NCBI RefSeq assembly: GCF_016584055.1
Contig: NZ_NRSH01000003.1
Span: 1 to 45,807 of the forward strand
DNA from: Halorhodospira neutriphila
GTDB taxonomy: Bacteria > Pseudomonadota > Gammaproteobacteria > Nitrococcales > Halorhodospiraceae
DNA: 45,807 nucleotides
Direction of reading: 5' to 3'
Shown piece by piece: positions 29,742-37,207 of the stretch. The stretch's first letter is position 1, and every line of letters starts with the position of its first letter. The translations under genes and the position numbers were made by a program. The notes under the pieces are model-generated. The model ran no database searches. It saw nothing but the letters and a program-made list of their open reading frames with translations, and was not told the origin of the DNA.

Positions 29742-30177
29742 CGCGCTCACCGTAGATCTGCCGGGCGCGCTGGCTGAAGGAGTCGACGAGGAGGTTCGCC
29801 ACCTGGGTGAAGACCTTGCCGAAGGCGTAGGCCACCACGCGGTTGGAGAACTCGAACTCCATGTCCAGGGTGACCTTGGAGGCCCCCTCGCCGAGGTCGT
29901 AGAAGCGCCAGTACCCCTCCAGGCGCTGGAAGGGGCCCTCGACGAGGCGGATATCGATCATCTTGCCGTGCTGGTGGCGGTTGGCGGTGACGAAGGACTT
30001 CTCGACACCGCCCTTGGCGAAGGTCATCCGCGCCCGGGTCGTCTCCTCGCTGGTGGCGAGGATCGCGGTGTCCTTGCACCACGGGATGAACTCCGGGTAG
30101 CGCTCGACGTCGTTGACGAGGTCGTAGATCTCCTCGGCGCTGTAGGGGACGAGCGTGCTGCGGCTGATGGTCGTCAT
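29731..30177 (-). CDS. ratA: RatA/Coq10-type START-domain protein
   Basis: A 148-residue START/SRPBCC-fold protein: [34 protein letters not shown], then FTKGG-like [14 protein letters not shown] and LEGPF-type [14 protein letters not shown], ending with a C-terminal helix. In E. coli RatA is described as blocking 70S assembly, while mitochondrial Coq10 homologues bind ubiquinone, so the physiological role may be quinone handling. The start ATG at 30177 gives the conserved N-terminus. It is co-directional with rnfH and divergent from smpB, the usual arrangement. Confidence 0.93.
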   Translation of the reverse strand: MTTISRSTLVPYSAEEIYDLVNDVERYPEFIPWCKDTAILATSEETTRARMTFAKGGVEKSFVTANRHQHGKMIDIRLVEGPFQRLEGYWRFYDLGEGASKVTLDMEFEFSNRVVAYAFGKVFTQVANLLVDSFSQRARQIYGERDVL

Positions 30178-30252
30178 CGGTGGGTGCGCTCCAGCGGCGG
30201 TCACTGGCAGGCTATTTTCGGCGTAGCGCCGCCGGCGAACAACCCAGGGAGT

Positions 30253-30280
30253 TTGCGTGCTGCGCCGCGGCGGCTACAAT
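30253..30280 (+). promoter_or_regulatory. Promoter of smpB
   Basis: TTGCGT (30253-30258), 16 nt, then TACAAT (30275-30280). TACAAT overlaps the first in-frame ATG (30279), and the predicted +1 (30287) is one base before the GTG at 30288, which suggests that GTG is used and that the mRNA is nearly leaderless. Confidence 0.5.
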
Positions 30281-30287
30281 GCGCCGC

Positions 30288-30776
30288 GTGAGTAAGAAAG
30301 CCGGACAGAGCAAGAAGACGGGCAGCGATGTCGTCGCCCTCAACCGCAAGGCGGGCTTCGACTTCTTCATCGAGGAGCGCTTCGAGGCCGGCCTCGCCCT
30401 CGAGGGCTGGGAGGTCAAGTCGCTGCGCGCCAAGCGCGTGAACCTCACCGAGAGCCACGTCCTCGTCCGGCGCGGCGAGGCGTGGCTGATCGGCTGCACG
30501 ATCACCCCCCTGAGCACCGCCTCGACCCACATCCGGGCGGACCCGACGCGGACCCGCAAGCTCCTCCTCCACCGCCGCGAGATCGACCGCCTCGCCGGCG
30601 CCGTCGATCGCTCCGGCTACGCCGTGGTGCCGCTGCGCCTCTACTGGAAGCGCGGCGTCGCCAAGGTGGAGATCGGCCTCGGCAAGGGCAAGAAGAAGCA
30701 GGACAAGCGCGCCGACAAGAAGGAGCAGGACTGGCAGCGCCAGCGCGAGCGCCTGCTCAAGCACAAGGTCCACTAG
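30288..30776 (+). CDS. smpB: tmRNA-binding protein SmpB
   Basis: SmpB carries tmRNA into stalled ribosomes during trans-translation. The product (162 residues from GTG 30288, beginning MSKKAGQSK; 165 from ATG 30279) shows [38 protein letters not shown] and the OB-fold block GCTITPL, with the basic C-terminal tail ([23 protein letters not shown]) that enters the mRNA channel. The ssrA gene for its RNA partner follows 78 nt downstream. The start choice depends on the overlapping TACAAT promoter element. Function is secure. Confidence 0.95.
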   Translation: MSKKAGQSKKTGSDVVALNRKAGFDFFIEERFEAGLALEGWEVKSLRAKRVNLTESHVLVRRGEAWLIGCTITPLSTASTHIRADPTRTRKLLLHRREIDRLAGAVDRSGYAVVPLRLYWKRGVAKVEIGLGKGKKKQDKRADKKEQDWQRQRERLLKHKVH

Positions 30777-30807
30777 CCCGCTCGCGCGGCCGTCCACTAC
30801 CGCACGG

Positions 30808-30836
30808 TTGCCCGGGAACCCGCGGGGCGTTACGCT
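30808..30836 (+). promoter_or_regulatory. Promoter of ssrA
   Basis: TTGCCC (30808-30813), 17 nt, then TACGCT (30831-30836). The expected +1 is near 30843, about 12 nt before the mature tmRNA end, consistent with a short 5' precursor removed by RNase P. Confidence 0.55.
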
Positions 30837-30854
30837 GTCCTACAGAGTGACACC

Positions 30855-31213
30855 GGGGGCGACATGGCTTCGACGCAGGTCGCAAAACCTGAGGTGCATG
30901 CCGAGGTTGCAGTCAACCTCGTAAAAAAGGCTGCAGTCAAAATATAGTAGCCAACGACGACAGCTACGCTCTGGCGGCCTAAGAACCCGCCAGCTGTTCC
31001 CGCTTGGTGCCTGTGCCGGGCGGTGAGCAGTCATAGACACAGGCTAGCGGTGGCCGGATAGGTCCGGTCCGGCATCGCGAAAGCCAACGGGCTCGCGGGT
31101 AGGAGGCCCTGCCGCTTGGGCGCTTACCCGTTAAAGAGAATAGAGCGGCTAAGCATGTAGTACCGAGGGTGGAGCTCCTGCGGACGCGGGTTCGATTCCC
31201 GCCGCCTCCACCA
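30855..31213 (+). ncRNA. ssrA: Transfer-messenger RNA (tmRNA)
   Basis: tmRNA rescues stalled ribosomes and tags the incomplete protein for proteolysis. The 5' end GGGGGCG pairs with the 3' end CGCCTCC before ACCA, forming the tRNA-like acceptor stem. ATGGCTTCGACG near the start and GTTCGATTCCCGC in the T arm are conserved. The resume codon GCC is at 30950, and the encoded tag ANDDSYALAA ends at a TAA (30980-30982); E. coli has ANDENYALAA. CCA is encoded. Length is 359 nt, normal for a one-piece tmRNA. Phage-type remnants begin right after it, and ssrA 3' ends are frequent integration sites. Confidence 0.96.
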
Positions 31214-31235
31214 AATTCCCTTCCGATCCCTTCCC

Positions 31236-31565
31236 TCAAGATCCATAACTCCCTTGCAGGCCCGCCTTTTGCGGGCCTCTCTTTATGCAAGAGGTCTCTC
31301 GGGTTCCCCGAATAGCGACCTCGGTTTGTGGGTAACCCTGCGGGTAACTGCCCAATCTCTGGCGCCGCACCGAGCGCTGGATCCAGTGCCAATGGACGCC
31401 CTCGCGCCGGGCGCCGCCGAGGAAGCGGTGGGGGATGAGCCGCTCCGGGACCACCAGCCCAACCTGCTGGTGGGCCTGCAGCGCCAGCTCCGGGCGGCGC
31501 CGCTGCTGGAGCGCCGCCCAGCGGAACAGCGCCGCCTGCTCCTCGTGCTCGCTCGGGTGGCTACA
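31236..31565 (-). pseudogene. VRR-NUC-like phage gene remnant
   Basis: In a frame different from the composite gene that overlaps it, the minus strand encodes PSEHEEQAALFRWAALQQ and RRRPELAL. This resembles the N-terminus of phage VRR-NUC nucleases, which usually goes on to a LAIPNGG-type active-site block. That block is absent; instead the frame runs through VGLVVPERLIPHRFLGG and then ends near the ssrA terminator. No start codon is visible. I read it as a 5' nuclease fragment in a decayed integrated element. Family recognition is from about 25 residues only. Confidence 0.45.
31258..31284 (+). terminator. Intrinsic terminator of ssrA
   Basis: AGGCCCGC-CTTTT-GCGGGCCT is a perfect 8-bp stem followed by CTCTTT, located 45 nt after the tmRNA 3' end. 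Confidence 0.8.
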
Positions 31566-32116
31566 TCCGCCACCACACCGGCGGCGGCCAGCGGCACGAT
31601 CAGCAGCTGCGCCACGGGCTCGCCGGCGCTGATGTCCACCGGATAGGCGCCGTGGTTGTGCAGCACCACGGTGATCTCGCCCCGGAAACGCCCCTCCTGC
31701 TCCGCCGTGAGCTCCCCGGCGCGGTGCTGGCCCGAGCGCTGCGGCGCCTCGCCGGCAGCGCCATCCGCCGCCGGCGCGGCCGGCTCCGGGGGCGGCTCGG
31801 GAGCCGCCTCCTGCGCTGCCGGCGCCGGCTCCGCCACCGCACCCGCCTCCCCCGAGGCGAGGCGCAGCCGGTAGACCGTCGTCCGGCCCTTACGGCCCGG
31901 CAGCCGCGCGACCAGCCCGGCCGCCTCGAGGGTGTCGAGCGCCTTGTAGACCGTCCGCCGGCCGAGGCCCGTCATCCGCGCCACCCGCGATACCGAGGGC
32001 CAGCAGACGGCCACCTGGCCGCGGCTGTGCACGCAGTCCGCCAACGCCAGCAAGACCAGCTTCGCGCTCGGCGGCACCCGCTGCGCCCAGGCCCAGCGCG
32101 TCGCGGCCAGGCTCAT
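31283..32116 (-). pseudogene. Composite frame: phage winged-helix domain joined to a dUTPase-like C-terminal segment
   Basis: Residues 1 to about 90 (MSLAATRWAWAQRVPPSAK, VCWPSVSRVARMTGLGRRTVYKALDTLEAAGLV) form a winged helix-turn-helix like those of phage replication or plasmid helix-turn-helix proteins. A Pro/Ala-rich linker follows (about 95-125). Residues about 133-175 (RFRGEITVVLHNHGAYPVDI, GEPVAQLLIVPLAAAGVV) match motifs III-IV of trimeric dUTPases, but the substrate-binding first half of that enzyme is missing. The remaining 100 residues are an out-of-frame reading of the VRR-NUC-like remnant and look non-biological. It starts 12 nt after the small XRE gene. The winged-helix part might still be made; the whole is best treated as a mosaic relic. 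Confidence 0.55.
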
Positions 32117-32128
32117 GGGATCCGCCGG

Positions 32129-32332
32129 TCACGCCGCCCGCTCACCGGGACCGAGCAGCTTCGCCGGCTCAACGCCGAGCGCCTCGGCGATCGCCTGGAG
32201 CATCTCCACGGTCACCGGCCGCTCGCCGCTCTCGATCCGGCTGATGCCGCTCTGCGCCACTCCGAGCTGCTCGGCGAGCTGCGCCTGGGTCAGCCCCGCC
32301 TGCCGTCGTGCCTGGCGGATCTGCTCGCGCAT
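32129..32332 (-). CDS. Small XRE-family repressor
   Basis: A 67-residue protein consisting almost only of a Cro/C1-type helix-turn-helix: REQIRQARRQAGLTQAQLAEQLGVAQSGISRIESGERPVTVEMLQAIAEALGV. The start ATG has a strong ribosome site (AGGAGGGA). It is divergent from another XRE gene, with palindromic operators between them, the layout of a phage-type or toxin-antitoxin-type genetic switch. It lacks any C-terminal oligomerisation or sensor domain. Function beyond DNA binding is unknown. Confidence 0.8.
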   Translation of the reverse strand: MREQIRQARRQAGLTQAQLAEQLGVAQSGISRIESGERPVTVEMLQAIAEALGVEPAKLLGPGERAA

Positions 32333-32392
32333 GGGGGTCCCTCCTGATGCATTTTAGTCATCATATGCACGGCCTGATGCCTACCGCAAGAC

Positions 32393-32434
32393 ATGACGGT
32401 CATCAATGCGGTATTTTATGACTCAAAGTCATAA
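32393..32434. promoter_or_regulatory. Palindromic operators between divergent XRE genes
   Basis: Two perfect palindromes share a half-site: ATGAC-G-GTCAT (32393-32403) and TTATGACT-CAA-AGTCATAA (32416-32434). A third, partial copy (AGTCATCA) lies near 32355. The stretch 32333-32447 is AT-richer than its surroundings. These are plausible binding sites for one or both flanking XRE proteins. Confidence 0.65.
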
Positions 32435-32447
32435 CCACGAGCGCACC

Positions 32448-32939
32448 ATGGAGATCCTCGCCATCCGCCTCCGCAAGCTCCGCCAGAAGGCCCGGCTCAC
32501 CCAGCGCGAGCTCGCCGAGCGCGCTGGCGTCCAGCAGGCGCAGCTGTCGCGGGCCGAGCGCACCGGGCGCAGCCTCTCGACAAAGGCCATGCAGGCCATC
32601 GCCTGCGAGCTCGGCACCACCCTCTCCTACCTCTACGGCGAGGAGGACGGGGAGGCAGCTGGCAGCTCCTCGCAGGCGGAATACGTACCGCCTACGGGGC
32701 CTGATACCCCGCGCGGGCTGCGCGAGATCGCCGCCAGCCCGGCGCTATGCGAGGAGCTCGATATCCAGCCGGTGGAGTGGCAGCGGCTGCTCGCCCTGGA
32801 GCTGCCGTCCGATGTCCGCCAGGAGGACTGCCTGGAGCTGCTGCTGGTGCTGCGGCGGGTGTATCGGAGGAGCGGGCGTAGCTCGCCAGGGACGGAGAAG
32901 AAGGCCCCGACCTTCGTTGGGGATGAGCCGGGGGACTAG
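32448..32939 (+). CDS. XRE-family regulator whose 3' end overlaps CRISPR array 1
   Basis: From the ATG at 32448 the product has 163 residues. The N-terminal helix-turn-helix (IRLRKLRQKARLTQRELAERAGVQQAQLSRAERTGRSLSTKAMQAIACELGTTLSYLYG) is followed by an uncharacterised helical domain (GLREIAASPALCEELDIQPVEWQRLLAL; ECLELLLVLRRVYRR-like). In-frame ATGs at 32406 and 32418 lie in or before the palindromic operator, so I reject them. The last codons (KAPTFVGDEPGD) are encoded by the degenerate terminal CRISPR repeat. Array transcription, predicted leftward, would be antisense to this gene. A role in controlling the cas locus is possible but not shown. Confidence 0.7.
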   Translation: MEILAIRLRKLRQKARLTQRELAERAGVQQAQLSRAERTGRSLSTKAMQAIACELGTTLSYLYGEEDGEAAGSSSQAEYVPPTGPDTPRGLREIAASPALCEELDIQPVEWQRLLALELPSDVRQEDCLELLLVLRRVYRRSGRSSPGTEKKAPTFVGDEPGD

Positions 32940-33509
32940 CGACGGCCTCAGCGGTCTGCGGCCCGCTTCAACGATACCCCAACTCTCGCTGGGGATGAGC
33001 CTCCTCGGTGGCTAGCAGGTTGGACTTGTAGATCGTGCTTCAACGGAACCCCAACCGTAGTTGGGGATGAGCCTGGACGAAGGGCTGCTCGGAGCCGGTG
33101 TTGTCGATGCTTCAACGGAACCCCAACTGCCGTTGGGGATGAGCCGATCGTCGACTCGGTGATCGCCTCCGGGATCGTCCCGCTTCAACGGAACCCCAAC
33201 CGTCGTTGGGGATGAGCCGCGGCGGTGGCACCCTTGCCTCATGGCGACCATCTAGCTTCAACGGAACCCCAACTGCCGTTGGGGATGAGCCCGGCGACCT
33301 CGCCGGAATGGACGACGAGGACATCGCTTCAACGGTACCCCAACTGCCGTTGGGGATGAGCCCAGCGGCTACCGCGAGGGCGACAACCCGGCGCGATGGC
33401 TTCAACGGTACCCCAACTGCCGTTGGGGATGAGCCAGCCTGGCGGCGGCTCAAGCTGGTACTCCTCTTGCCAGCTTCAACGGAACCCCAACTCCCGTTGG
33501 GGATGAGCC
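32904..33509 (-). CRISPR. CRISPR array 1 (8 repeats plus 1 degenerate; leader on the right)
   Basis: Repeats of 37 nt start at 32965, 33037, 33109, 33182, 33255, 33326, 33399 and 33473; spacers are 34-37 nt. A degenerate terminal repeat at 32904-32929 keeps exact spacing (35-nt spacer) but has lost its first third. On the plus strand a repeat reads GCTTCAACGG, then the stem arms CCCCAAC and GTTGGGG around a 4-nt loop, then ATGAGCC. Read on the minus strand it ends in GTTGAAGC, like the GTTGAAAC-type 5' handle of many type I repeats. With the degenerate copy on the left and a conserved flank on the right, this means transcription is leftward. Loop sequences vary between repeats (TCTC, CGTA, TGCC, CGTC, TCCC). 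Confidence 0.96.
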
Positions 33510-33741
33510 GGCCGCCTTATATCTACCGGAGGGACAACGCTTCTTTCGGAGCTCTGCGCGAACCCTTCTCCTCGCGCCGTGCCGCGCAGACTTACACCTC
33601 CGCGCCGAAACATAACCCGCTGATTTTTATAAATATACCCCAAGTGCGAACCTCCCCGGGTGAGCCTGGTCGCTCCCCCTTCGCACGCGCTGCCCTCTGC
33701 CGAGACCTTCCATTGAGCGGCGCTGCAGCGATCCGGTCAAG
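33510..33741 (-). promoter_or_regulatory. CRISPR leader of array 1
   Basis: This flank aligns without gaps to the flank of array 2 over the first 180 nt. Bases 33510-33575 are identical except at 33557, a diverged centre follows, and 33639-33688 is again identical. Recognisable similarity continues to about 33741. It contains GTGCGAA (33644-33650) and TTCGCAC (33680-33686) as an inverted repeat. A minus-strand TATAAG (33521-33516) ends 7 nt before the first repeat base. It should drive leftward pre-crRNA synthesis; the AT-rich centre (TTTTTATAAATATA) could also hold the promoter, or one for cas3. Confidence 0.75.
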
Positions 33742-33958
33742 ACGTCATCCGCTAGATGACCCGCCCCTTCTGCTTGGCCTTTCCCCCTCGACCGGAAGAA
33801 GATCAGAGTCTCTGGAATCCCCCCTCTCGACAGAGGGGGGAGAATCTGGCTTAGTGGCATAAGGGCCGGGTGTAGCAAGGCGCCAAGCGCTGTTGCCCAC
33901 CTCGTTATCAGGGCCCACGGCACGCGACGGGTACGGATACCGCTTTCACCGCACGGAT
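33742..33958. promoter_or_regulatory. Hairpin-rich region upstream of cas3
   Basis: No gene is visible between the leader and cas3. Three inverted repeats follow in a row: GTCATC-CGCTA-GATGAC (33744-33760), CAGAG-T-CTCTG (33806-33816) and CCCCCCTCT-CGAC-AGAGGGGGG (33820-33841, perfect 9-bp stem). None is followed by a T run. They may be operators or mRNA structures controlling the cas operon; no promoter could be fixed with confidence. Confidence 0.45.
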
Positions 33959-36517
33959 ATGGCGCAGGCGATCCCCTACTTTGAGCGCCTCACTGGCGCA
34001 TCCCCCTATCCCTGGCAAGTCCGGTGCTATGAGCGCCTCCTCGCGGGGGAGATCCCCCGGGAGCTGACCCTGCCAACCGGCACGGGCAAGACCTCGGTAG
34101 TGCTCCTGTACCTGCTCGCCTTGGCCGCCGGCGCCAACCTCCCCCGCCGCCTGGTTTACGTGGTGGATCGGCGGGCGATCGTGGACCAGACCACGGTGCA
34201 GCTCGAGCACTGGCTCGAGGCCCTAGCGACCATCCCGGAGCTGCAGGCGGCGCTGCACGCCTACGCGGCCTTTGCTCGCCCCAACGCGCCCGCTGTCGAG
34301 GTAGGCACCCTGCGCGGCGGCCTCACAGACTCGGGACTCTGGCGGCTGGACCCTGCAAAGCCGGCGGTCCTGGTGGGCACGGTGGATATCGTCGGCTCCC
34401 GGCTCCTGTTCGCCGGCTACGGCGACGGCCGCAGCCGGCGCCCCCTGCATGCGGGCCTGCTCGGCGTCGACGCGACGATCGTCCTGGACGAGGCCCACCT
34501 CAGCCCCGCTTTCGCCGACACGCTACGCGCCGTGGAGGGCCTCCAGGGCGACGGGCCGTTGGGGCCGCGGCTTCGGGTCATGACGATGTCCGCAACCCCA
34601 CGGGAAGGCGGCGGCTCGACGCTGACCCCTGAGGATCGCGCCCATCCCGGGCTCGGGGCCCGGCTGGAGGCAGGCAAGTACCCGCAGCTCACGGAGGCCG
34701 ACAGCCCCGCCACCTGGCGCCAACGCCTGCGCGACGAGGCCTTGCGCATAGAGACGGGAACGGTCCTGCTCTTCGTCCACTCCGCCCAGGAGGCGCAGCG
34801 CCTGCAGCGCGAGCTCACCAAGGCCCTCGGGAAAAGCGGCGAGCAGCGAGTCGGCCTGCTCACTGGCACCCTCCGCGGCCATGAGCGCCAGGCGCTGACC
34901 GAGAGCACCCTGTGGCACTACTTCGCCGATCCGCAGGCGGCAGGGACACCTGCAGAGCCGGTCTACCTCATCGCCACCGCCGCCGGTGAGGTGGGCGTAG
35001 ACCTGGACGCCGATCATCTGGTCATGGATCTGGCGCCGATGGACGCGCTGATCCAGCGCCTCGGCCGGGTCAACCGCGCCGGGCGCCACGCCGCCAGCTC
35101 GGTGGTGATCGTCTACACGCCCAAGGAGATCCAGTACCGCCCGGAGAAGGTCGACCAGGACGCGAAGCACCGCTACGCGGCCGCCTGCGAGCGTGCCCTG
35201 GCCTTGCTGAGCGGGCAGGATCGACTCGCACCGAGCGACCTGCTGGCGATCCCGCCCGAGACCCTGGCCGAGGCGGCCTCGCCGAGGCCCCGCTCCGCAC
35301 CCCTGGCAGCCGAGCGCCTCGAGCTCCTGGCGGCAACGAACGCCGACGTTCAGCTGCCGCCGGTCACCCCCTACCTGCGCGGCGTCACCGACGAGCCCGA
35401 GCCGCCGGAGGTGCAGCTCCTCTGGCGCTACGACCTGGCGCGGCTGCTCGAGTGGGGCGGGGCCGAGGCGGCGCATGAGGCCCTGACCCTCCTGCCGCCG
35501 AGCCCGCGAGAGCTGCTCAAGGCGCCGCTGCCAGCCGTCACGAAAGCCCTGGCCGACTGCGCCGAGCGCTACGGCACCTTTCAGGCCCTGCGGGTGGGCC
35601 CGGACAACCGCGCCCAGGCGGTGACCGTCTCTCCCGATTCCCGCCCCCAAGCGGCGGGCTTGGCCTACGCCACGCTCATACTGCCTGCCGAGGTGGGTGG
35701 GCTCTCCAAAGCGGGCTTCTTGGAGGGCGGCGCAGCGGGGCCGGTAACGGATCTGGCCGACGATGAGGAAGGCCTGCGCTTCGAGGCGCACAGCGATGAG
35801 CCTCCCGAAACGGTACCGAGCTGGGCCGGTCGAGCCATCCAGTGGCGGGTTCCGCTACACGATGCAGGCGACGAAGAGGCCGAGCCGCACTGGTGGGTCT
35901 ACGCCCGCCGACGCCCGGATGAGCTGGCCCTGGAGGCCGACACGGAGCTCACTCGCCTGGCCCGGCAGGCGGAGACCCTGGCGGCGCATCAGGCGAGCGT
36001 AGGCGAGGCCGCCGGCCGGATCGCCCGGGCGCTAGGCCTCGAGGCTTGGGTGGTTGAGGCCCTGGAGGCCGCCGGTGAGCGCCACGACACGGGCAAGGAG
36101 GCTCGGGTCTGGCAGCGCGCCGCCGGCCAGCGCGGCTTACCGCCGCTGGCGAAGAGCCGGCGAGGCCAGTTCCGCCCCGAGCTCCTCGGCGGCTACCGGC
36201 ACGAGTTCGGCTCCCTCGGCCGGGCGGAGCGGGAGCTACCCGCCGCAGGGAATGAGGCGCTGCAGCGGGAGCTGACCTTGCACCTGATCGCCGCCCACCA
36301 CGGCCACGCTCGCCCGGGCTTCCCGCAGCGCCGGCAGTGGGATCCGGAGCTGCCGGACACCGTCGCGGCCTCGCTGGCACGTGAGGCCGAGCGGCGCTTC
36401 GCCCGGCTCCAGCACCACTTCGGCTTCTGGGGACTGGCTTGGCTCGAGGCCCTGCTCAAGTGTGCCGACGGCTGGGTCTCCAGCGGCTACGCCGCGCAGG
36501 AGGCATTCCATGGCTGA
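33959..36517 (+). CDS. cas3: Type I-G CRISPR helicase-nuclease Cas3 (HD domain at the C-terminus)
   Basis: Cas3 unwinds and degrades DNA marked by the Cascade complex. The 852-residue product (ATG 33959) starts with a Q-motif-like YPWQVRCYERLL and Walker A LPTGTGKT (residues 38-45), then DEAH (177-180), MSATP and the second RecA domain with LIQRLGRVNRAGRH. The HD nuclease is C-terminal: GERHDTGKEARVW (His709-Asp710) and AAHHGHARPG. Helicase-then-HD order is the reverse of classical Cas3 and characteristic of the I-G (formerly I-U) type. A TTG at 33893 would extend the frame by 22 codons but lacks support. The stop overlaps csb3 by 8 nt. Confidence 0.93.
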   Translation: MAQAIPYFERLTGASPYPWQVRCYERLLAGEIPRELTLPTGTGKTSVVLLYLLALAAGANLPRRLVYVVDRRAIVDQTTVQLEHWLEALATIPELQAALHAYAAFARPNAPAVEVGTLRGGLTDSGLWRLDPAKPAVLVGTVDIVGSRLLFAGYGDGRSRRPLHAGLLGVDATIVLDEAHLSPAFADTLRAVEGLQGDGPLGPRLRVMTMSATPREGGGSTLTPEDRAHPGLGARLEAGKYPQLTEADSPATWRQRLRDEALRIETGTVLLFVHSAQEAQRLQRELTKALGKSGEQRVGLLTGTLRGHERQALTESTLWHYFADPQAAGTPAEPVYLIATAAGEVGVDLDADHLVMDLAPMDALIQRLGRVNRAGRHAASSVVIVYTPKEIQYRPEKVDQDAKHRYAAACERALALLSGQDRLAPSDLLAIPPETLAEAASPRPRSAPLAAERLELLAATNADVQLPPVTPYLRGVTDEPEPPEVQLLWRYDLARLLEWGGAEAAHEALTLLPPSPRELLKAPLPAVTKALADCAERYGTFQALRVGPDNRAQAVTVSPDSRPQAAGLAYATLILPAEVGGLSKAGFLEGGAAGPVTDLADDEEGLRFEAHSDEPPETVPSWAGRAIQWRVPLHDAGDEEAEPHWWVYARRRPDELALEADTELTRLARQAETLAAHQASVGEAAGRIARALGLEAWVVEALEAAGERHDTGKEARVWQRAAGQRGLPPLAKSRRGQFRPELLGGYRHEFGSLGRAERELPAAGNEALQRELTLHLIAAHHGHARPGFPQRRQWDPELPDTVAASLAREAERRFARLQHHFGFWGLAWLEALLKCADGWVSSGYAAQEAFHG

Positions 36518-37205
36518 GCCGGTCCCGATCGATCCGAGCAACCCCGGCGAGGTGCTCGCCTGCGCCGGGCTCACCTGGCTGATCGCCCGCGAGGCGCCGG
36601 AAGCGGAGTGCGGCTTCGAGCCGGCGGGCGGCAACTGGTACTTCCACGCCCCCTTCCAGCCCCGCGCCCTCACAGAGCTCGTCGCCGAGGATCCGCAGGA
36701 AGGGGCCCAGGAGGTCATGCTCGGCGACCTGCGCCTGGACTGGTGGCAGCCGGATTACGGGCTGAACCCGGGGTTCAAGTTCTGGGCGGGCCAGCAGTCG
36801 CCCCGCTCGGTCCTGACCAATCTGATCCGCGCCGCCCGGGCCGGCGATCCCGCTGCGTGGGTCAGCGAGCAGGCGCCGACCTCTGGGAACTTCGGTGTCG
36901 ACCCGCAAGGCAACTGGCACAGCCTCCGCCTGGGCTGGTCAGTGAACGAGCACCGCCACCTCCAGCATCTTCGTCGTCCCTACGTCGAGTTGCTCGCCTT
37001 CCTGGCACTGCAGCGCTTCCCGGTTCAGGGCGACCGAGAGACCGGTTTCCGCTACGCCCTGTGGGCGCCGGCACCGCTGACCCTGGCGCCACTCGCCTTC
37101 GCCGGCACCTCTCACCTCTCCCACGGGATGTGGGCGACCGAGATCGAGGACACGGGGAGCGACAAGTACAAGCAACTCAAGCCTGCCCACTTCATCGGAG
37201 AGTAA
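36510..37205 (+). CDS. csb3: Type I-G Cas protein Csb3 (GSU0052-like, Cas8-type subunit)
   Basis: A 231-residue protein starting MAEPVPIDPSNPGEVLACAG, with WLIAREAPEAECGF, LRLDWWQPD and NPGFKFWAGQQS. I assign it as Csb3 from these features and from its exact position between cas3 and csb1, as in Geobacter GSU0051-0054. Csb3 is thought to take the place of a large subunit in systems lacking Csx17; no csx17 is seen here. It starts inside the end of cas3 (overlap ATGGCTGA) behind AGGAGG and ends 2 nt before csb1. The N-terminal phrase NPGEVLACAGL is typical of such proteins. Confidence is moderate because the family is divergent. Confidence 0.8.
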   Translation: MAEPVPIDPSNPGEVLACAGLTWLIAREAPEAECGFEPAGGNWYFHAPFQPRALTELVAEDPQEGAQEVMLGDLRLDWWQPDYGLNPGFKFWAGQQSPRSVLTNLIRAARAGDPAAWVSEQAPTSGNFGVDPQGNWHSLRLGWSVNEHRHLQHLRRPYVELLAFLALQRFPVQGDRETGFRYALWAPAPLTLAPLAFAGTSHLSHGMWATEIEDTGSDKYKQLKPAHFIGE

Positions 37206-37207
37206 CG

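Noticed and set aside
30777-30854. A small gene between smpB and ssrA
   Set aside because: Only 78 nt, occupied by a promoter with good spacing.
31236-31454. C-terminal fragment of an integrase next to ssrA
   Set aside because: Expected from the integration-site context, but the residues show no tyrosine-recombinase R..HxLR..H/Y pattern.
33206-33862. Open frames crossing the CRISPR repeats in both arrays
   Set aside because: They consist of translated repeats (NGTPTVVGDEP-type periodic peptide) with no start signals; the DNA periodicity explains them.
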